NCBI GenBank assembly: GCA_030619215.1
Contig: JAUXBV010000128.1
Location: 1-8,001, forward strand
Source of the DNA: Fibrobacterota bacterium
GTDB taxonomy: Bacteria > Fibrobacterota > Chitinivibrionia > Chitinivibrionales > JANQEN01
Direction: 5' to 3'
Length of the DNA stretch: 8,001 bases
A program made the position numbers and the translations under genes. Below are positions 5,764 through 8,001 of the stretch, one piece after another; position 1 is the stretch's first letter, and every line of letters begins with the position of its first letter. Below the pieces are notes generated by a model. The model did not search any database, was not told the origin of the DNA, and saw nothing but the letters and a program-made list of their open reading frames with translations.

Positions 5764-6963
5764 ATGGGGATAAAAGTCGATTTTTTGAAATGTACTGGAT
5801 GTAAATTGTGCGTAGGCGCATGCAAGCAGAACGCAATAGCTATGATCAACGATAAGGCTATTATTTTCTTTGAAAAATGCAACCTCTGCGAAGACTGCGT
5901 TGACGTATGCAGCGAAAATGCAATTACCGTCAACAAGGTAGATACTTCGGAAGTTACTGAACTGAGACAATACAAAAACGTAGCTGCATTTATTGAACAG
6001 CGCGAAAGCGAGATTTGCCCGGTTTCTTATGAAATGCTCGGTGAAGGCAGAAAACTTGCAGATCAGCTTGGGGAAAAACTGTATGCAGTTCTGCCCGGCA
6101 ATAACATCAAAGATAAAGCAGAAGAGCTTATCAAATACGGCGCTGATAAAGTCTTTTATTTTAACGGGCCGGATCTTGAGCAATTCAAGGATGATACGTA
6201 TGCCTCAGTTGTATCGGATTTTATAAATACTGAAAAACCTTCCATTCTCATTGCCGGTGGAACGACAATCGGCAGATCCTTTATACCAAAAGCAGCCGCA
6301 AGGATCAATGCGGGGCTTGCAGCAGACTGCATAAAGCTTGAAATCGATACTGACAGAAGAGTTCTGCTCGGGACACGGCCAACGCTAGGCGGAAATCTTC
6401 TGGTAACCGTTGTGAGCCCCAATAAACGCCCGCAGATAGCTACGGTGCGCCATAAAATCATGCAGCCTGCGAAACTCGACGAAAGCCGCACCGGTGAAGT
6501 GGTTGTCAAGGAAATTGAGCCCGGCTCAATACCGGAAAGGACAAAAATACTCGACATTGTCAAAGAAGTGGAATCCACAATCAACATCACCGAAGCGGAC
6601 ATAATCGTCTCCGGCGGCCGCGGTATGCAGCATCCTGACAATTTCAAATATATCCGCGAGCTTGCGGAAATTCTCGGTGCTGCTGTGGGAGCAAGCCGCG
6701 CTGCAGTTGACGCAGACTGGATACCTTACTCGCACCAGGTCGGGCAGACCGGTAAAACGGTAAACCCGAAACTGTATATTGCATGCGGCATATCAGGCGC
6801 TGTTCAGCATCAGGCCGGTATGAAATCTTCGGATTACATCATTGCTATCAATAAAGACCCTGATGCGGATATATTTAGTATTGCTAACCTGGGAATCGTC
6901 GGGGACGCCCTTAAGGTTTTACCGGAGCTTTCAAAGGCTTTCAAAGAGAAGCTGGGAGGATAG
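5764..6963 (+). CDS. etfA: Electron transfer flavoprotein alpha subunit with N-terminal ferredoxin domain
   Basis: This 399-residue protein is longer than a standard EtfA (about 310-330) because of an N-terminal two-[4Fe-4S] ferredoxin domain. The two cluster motifs are Cys10-x2-Cys13-x2-Cys16-x3-Cys20 and Cys39-x2-Cys42-x2-Cys45-x3-Cys49. All eight ligands are present. The alpha core follows from about residue 70. The C-terminal FAD domain is classical: [20 protein letters not shown] (309-328) with TGKTVNP, then [17 protein letters not shown] (337-353) and a final [15 protein letters not shown]. Such fusions are known in CarE and LctC-type Etfs of anaerobes, where the clusters relay electrons to or from the flavins. 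A bifurcating or confurcating role is therefore plausible but unproven. No acyl-CoA dehydrogenase or lactate dehydrogenase partner is in the window. A short AAAGGG lies seven nt before the ATG. hisG starts eight nt after the stop. Confidence 0.95.
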   Translation: MGIKVDFLKCTGCKLCVGACKQNAIAMINDKAIIFFEKCNLCEDCVDVCSENAITVNKVDTSEVTELRQYKNVAAFIEQRESEICPVSYEMLGEGRKLADQLGEKLYAVLPGNNIKDKAEELIKYGADKVFYFNGPDLEQFKDDTYASVVSDFINTEKPSILIAGGTTIGRSFIPKAAARINAGLAADCIKLEIDTDRRVLLGTRPTLGGNLLVTVVSPNKRPQIATVRHKIMQPAKLDESRTGEVVVKEIEPGSIPERTKILDIVKEVESTINITEADIIVSGGRGMQHPDNFKYIRELAEILGAAVGASRAAVDADWIPYSHQVGQTGKTVNPKLYIACGISGAVQHQAGMKSSDYIIAINKDPDADIFSIANLGIVGDALKVLPELSKAFKEKLGG

Positions 6964-6971
6964 GACATACT

Positions 6972-7841
6972 ATGAAACTGACATTCGGCATACCGAAAGG
7001 TAGTTTACAGGACGCTACGATAGAACTCTTTCGAAAAGCAGGAACTCACATTGAAGTGGATTCCCGCTCCTACTTCCCACAGTCCGACGACCCTGAGCTG
7101 GAACTGATCCTCATGCGGCCGCAGGAGATGCCGCGCTATGTAGAACAGGGCATTCTTGATGCGGGCATCACCGGATATGACTGGACTGTGGAAAACAGGG
7201 CAAAGGTTGTGCAGGTATGCGAGCTCGAATACAGCAAAGTATCCCGCAACAGATGCAAATGGGTCCTTGCTGTCTCCGAAGACTCGAAATTCAAAAAACC
7301 TTCGGACCTTAAAAACAGGCGCATTGCTACCGAGCTTGTTCAAACAACTAAAAACTATTTTAAGAAAAAGAATATCCCTGTTGATGTTGAATTCTCCTGG
7401 GGTGCTACCGAGGTAAAACCTCCCCGCCTGGTTGACGCTATCGTTGATATCACTGAAACCGGTTCGTCTCTCACTAGAAACAGACTGAGAATAATAGATG
7501 AGGTTTTGGAAACGTGTACCTTAATCATCGCAAATAAGAATACGTGGAAAAATAAAGCCAAAAGACATAAAATCGAAAACCTGGAAATGCTTCTTCAGGG
7601 AACTCTTAATGCTGAAAACTATGTTGGGCTGAAATGCAACTGTGAAGAGAAAGACCTCGACAAAGTGACTAAAATACTCCCTGCACTGCATAATCCTACT
7701 ATCTCTACTCTTTCGGATGAAGGATGGTACGCAGTAGAAACGATATTGGATATTGCTCAAGTCAAGCACATCATCCCGAAACTGAAAAGGGCCAGTGCGT
7801 CGGGTATAGTGGAATATCCTGTTAATAAGATAATCCAATAG
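6972..7841 (+). CDS. hisG: ATP phosphoribosyltransferase, long form (histidine biosynthesis, step 1)
   Basis: HisG condenses ATP and PRPP to N1-(5-phosphoribosyl)-ATP and pyrophosphate, the committed and feedback-regulated step of histidine synthesis. The 289-residue length marks the long form, which carries its own C-terminal regulatory domain and needs no HisZ. Landmarks are the N-terminal [11 protein letters not shown] (3-13), DAGITGYDW (63-71), and [20 protein letters not shown] (148-167) with the phosphate-binding DITETGSS loop (159-166) for PRPP. The C-terminal domain, about 205-288, ends [13 protein letters not shown]. It is separated from etfA by eight nt, and the GGAGGATAGGA around the etfA stop serves as its ribosome site, so cotranscription with etfBA is likely. 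No other his gene is visible. The pairing of an Etf operon with hisG is unusual. Identification is firm. Confidence 0.95.
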   Translation: MKLTFGIPKGSLQDATIELFRKAGTHIEVDSRSYFPQSDDPELELILMRPQEMPRYVEQGILDAGITGYDWTVENRAKVVQVCELEYSKVSRNRCKWVLAVSEDSKFKKPSDLKNRRIATELVQTTKNYFKKKNIPVDVEFSWGATEVKPPRLVDAIVDITETGSSLTRNRLRIIDEVLETCTLIIANKNTWKNKAKRHKIENLEMLLQGTLNAENYVGLKCNCEEKDLDKVTKILPALHNPTISTLSDEGWYAVETILDIAQVKHIIPKLKRASASGIVEYPVNKIIQ

Positions 7842-7899
7842 TATCAGGGAGTGCGCTTTAAAAACTTTATAACGAGTAATATCGGGCAATAACCATGAT

Positions 7900-7927
7900 T
7901 TGACAAATATCACTACGAAATGATAAT
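7900..7927 (+). promoter_or_regulatory. Strong promoter for the right-edge gene
   Basis: A perfect -35 TTGACA (7900-7905), a 16-nt spacer and GATAAT (7922-7927, five of six) predict a start near 7934. An AATAGGAG Shine-Dalgarno lies eight nt before the ATG at 7958. The gene is thus likely transcribed independently of hisG. No convincing terminator hairpin follows hisG. Confidence 0.62.
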
Positions 7928-7957
7928 TTTTAATAAAACAAAATAGGAGCTTATATT

Positions 7958-8001
7958 ATGCAAAACACCATAGAAATAAAACACCTTTCCAGAGAAGAAA
8001 A
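7958..8001 (+). CDS. Start of a gene, 15 codons visible
   Basis: The ATG at 7958 follows AATAGGAG with an 8-nt gap and a good promoter, and the frame is open to the window edge (MQNTIEIKHLSREEK). The protein cannot be identified from this. The start recalls small addiction-module components that open with a short strand followed by LS-x-EEK, but this is a weak resemblance only. Confidence 0.55.
   Translation, partial: MQNTIEIKHLSREE

Noticed and set aside
1..8001. CRISPR array, tRNA or rRNA genes
   Set aside because: No regularly spaced direct repeats and no cloverleaf or rRNA-like segments were seen on either strand.

Overview
The window looks like chromosomal DNA from a Gram-negative-type, probably anaerobic or facultatively anaerobic bacterium. 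It encodes an apparently outer-membrane or periplasmic protein, and an electron-transfer flavoprotein whose alpha subunit carries a bacterial-type double [4Fe-4S] ferredoxin domain, an arrangement known from anaerobes. Strong Shine-Dalgarno sites sit in front of GTG and TTG starts. I cannot name the phylum from this sequence alone.

Left part (about 1-1390): an accessory region organised as integron gene cassettes, all read on the minus strand. Two attC recombination sites (610-670 and 1243-1315) bracket one complete 633-bp cassette encoding a TPR-like protein. A second cassette, cut by the window edge, encodes a membrane protein. Both attC sites have the R''-5 nt-L''-variable-L'-5 nt-R' layout. 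The complete cassette passes the circularisation test: its left end (TTATGG) is the exact complement of the R'' box of its own attC. A promoter-like site at 1356-1384 points into the array. No integrase gene or attI is visible, so this is either the edge of an integron or an integrase-less cluster (CALIN).

Middle-left (1521-2357, minus): an exported protein with an N-terminal small beta-barrel-like segment and a probable membrane-barrel or periplasmic C-terminal part. Two perfect palindromes flank its predicted promoter. A gene-free AT-rich stretch of about 0.5 kb separates it from the next, divergent genes.

Right part (2801-7841, plus): housekeeping and energy genes. The rRNA-maturation endoribonuclease gene ybeY is followed by a CBS-pair/CorC-type membrane protein with a degenerate transmembrane domain. 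A short inverted repeat of a dispersed-repeat type follows, then etfB-etfA-hisG. The last three are 13 and 8 nt apart and are probably one operon. At the far right a strong promoter leads into a gene of which only 15 codons are visible.

Most of the right half is recognisable core metabolism. The novelty lies mainly in the cassette region, the paired operators, the degenerate CNNM-like domain and the unusual linkage of an iron-sulfur Etf with hisG.
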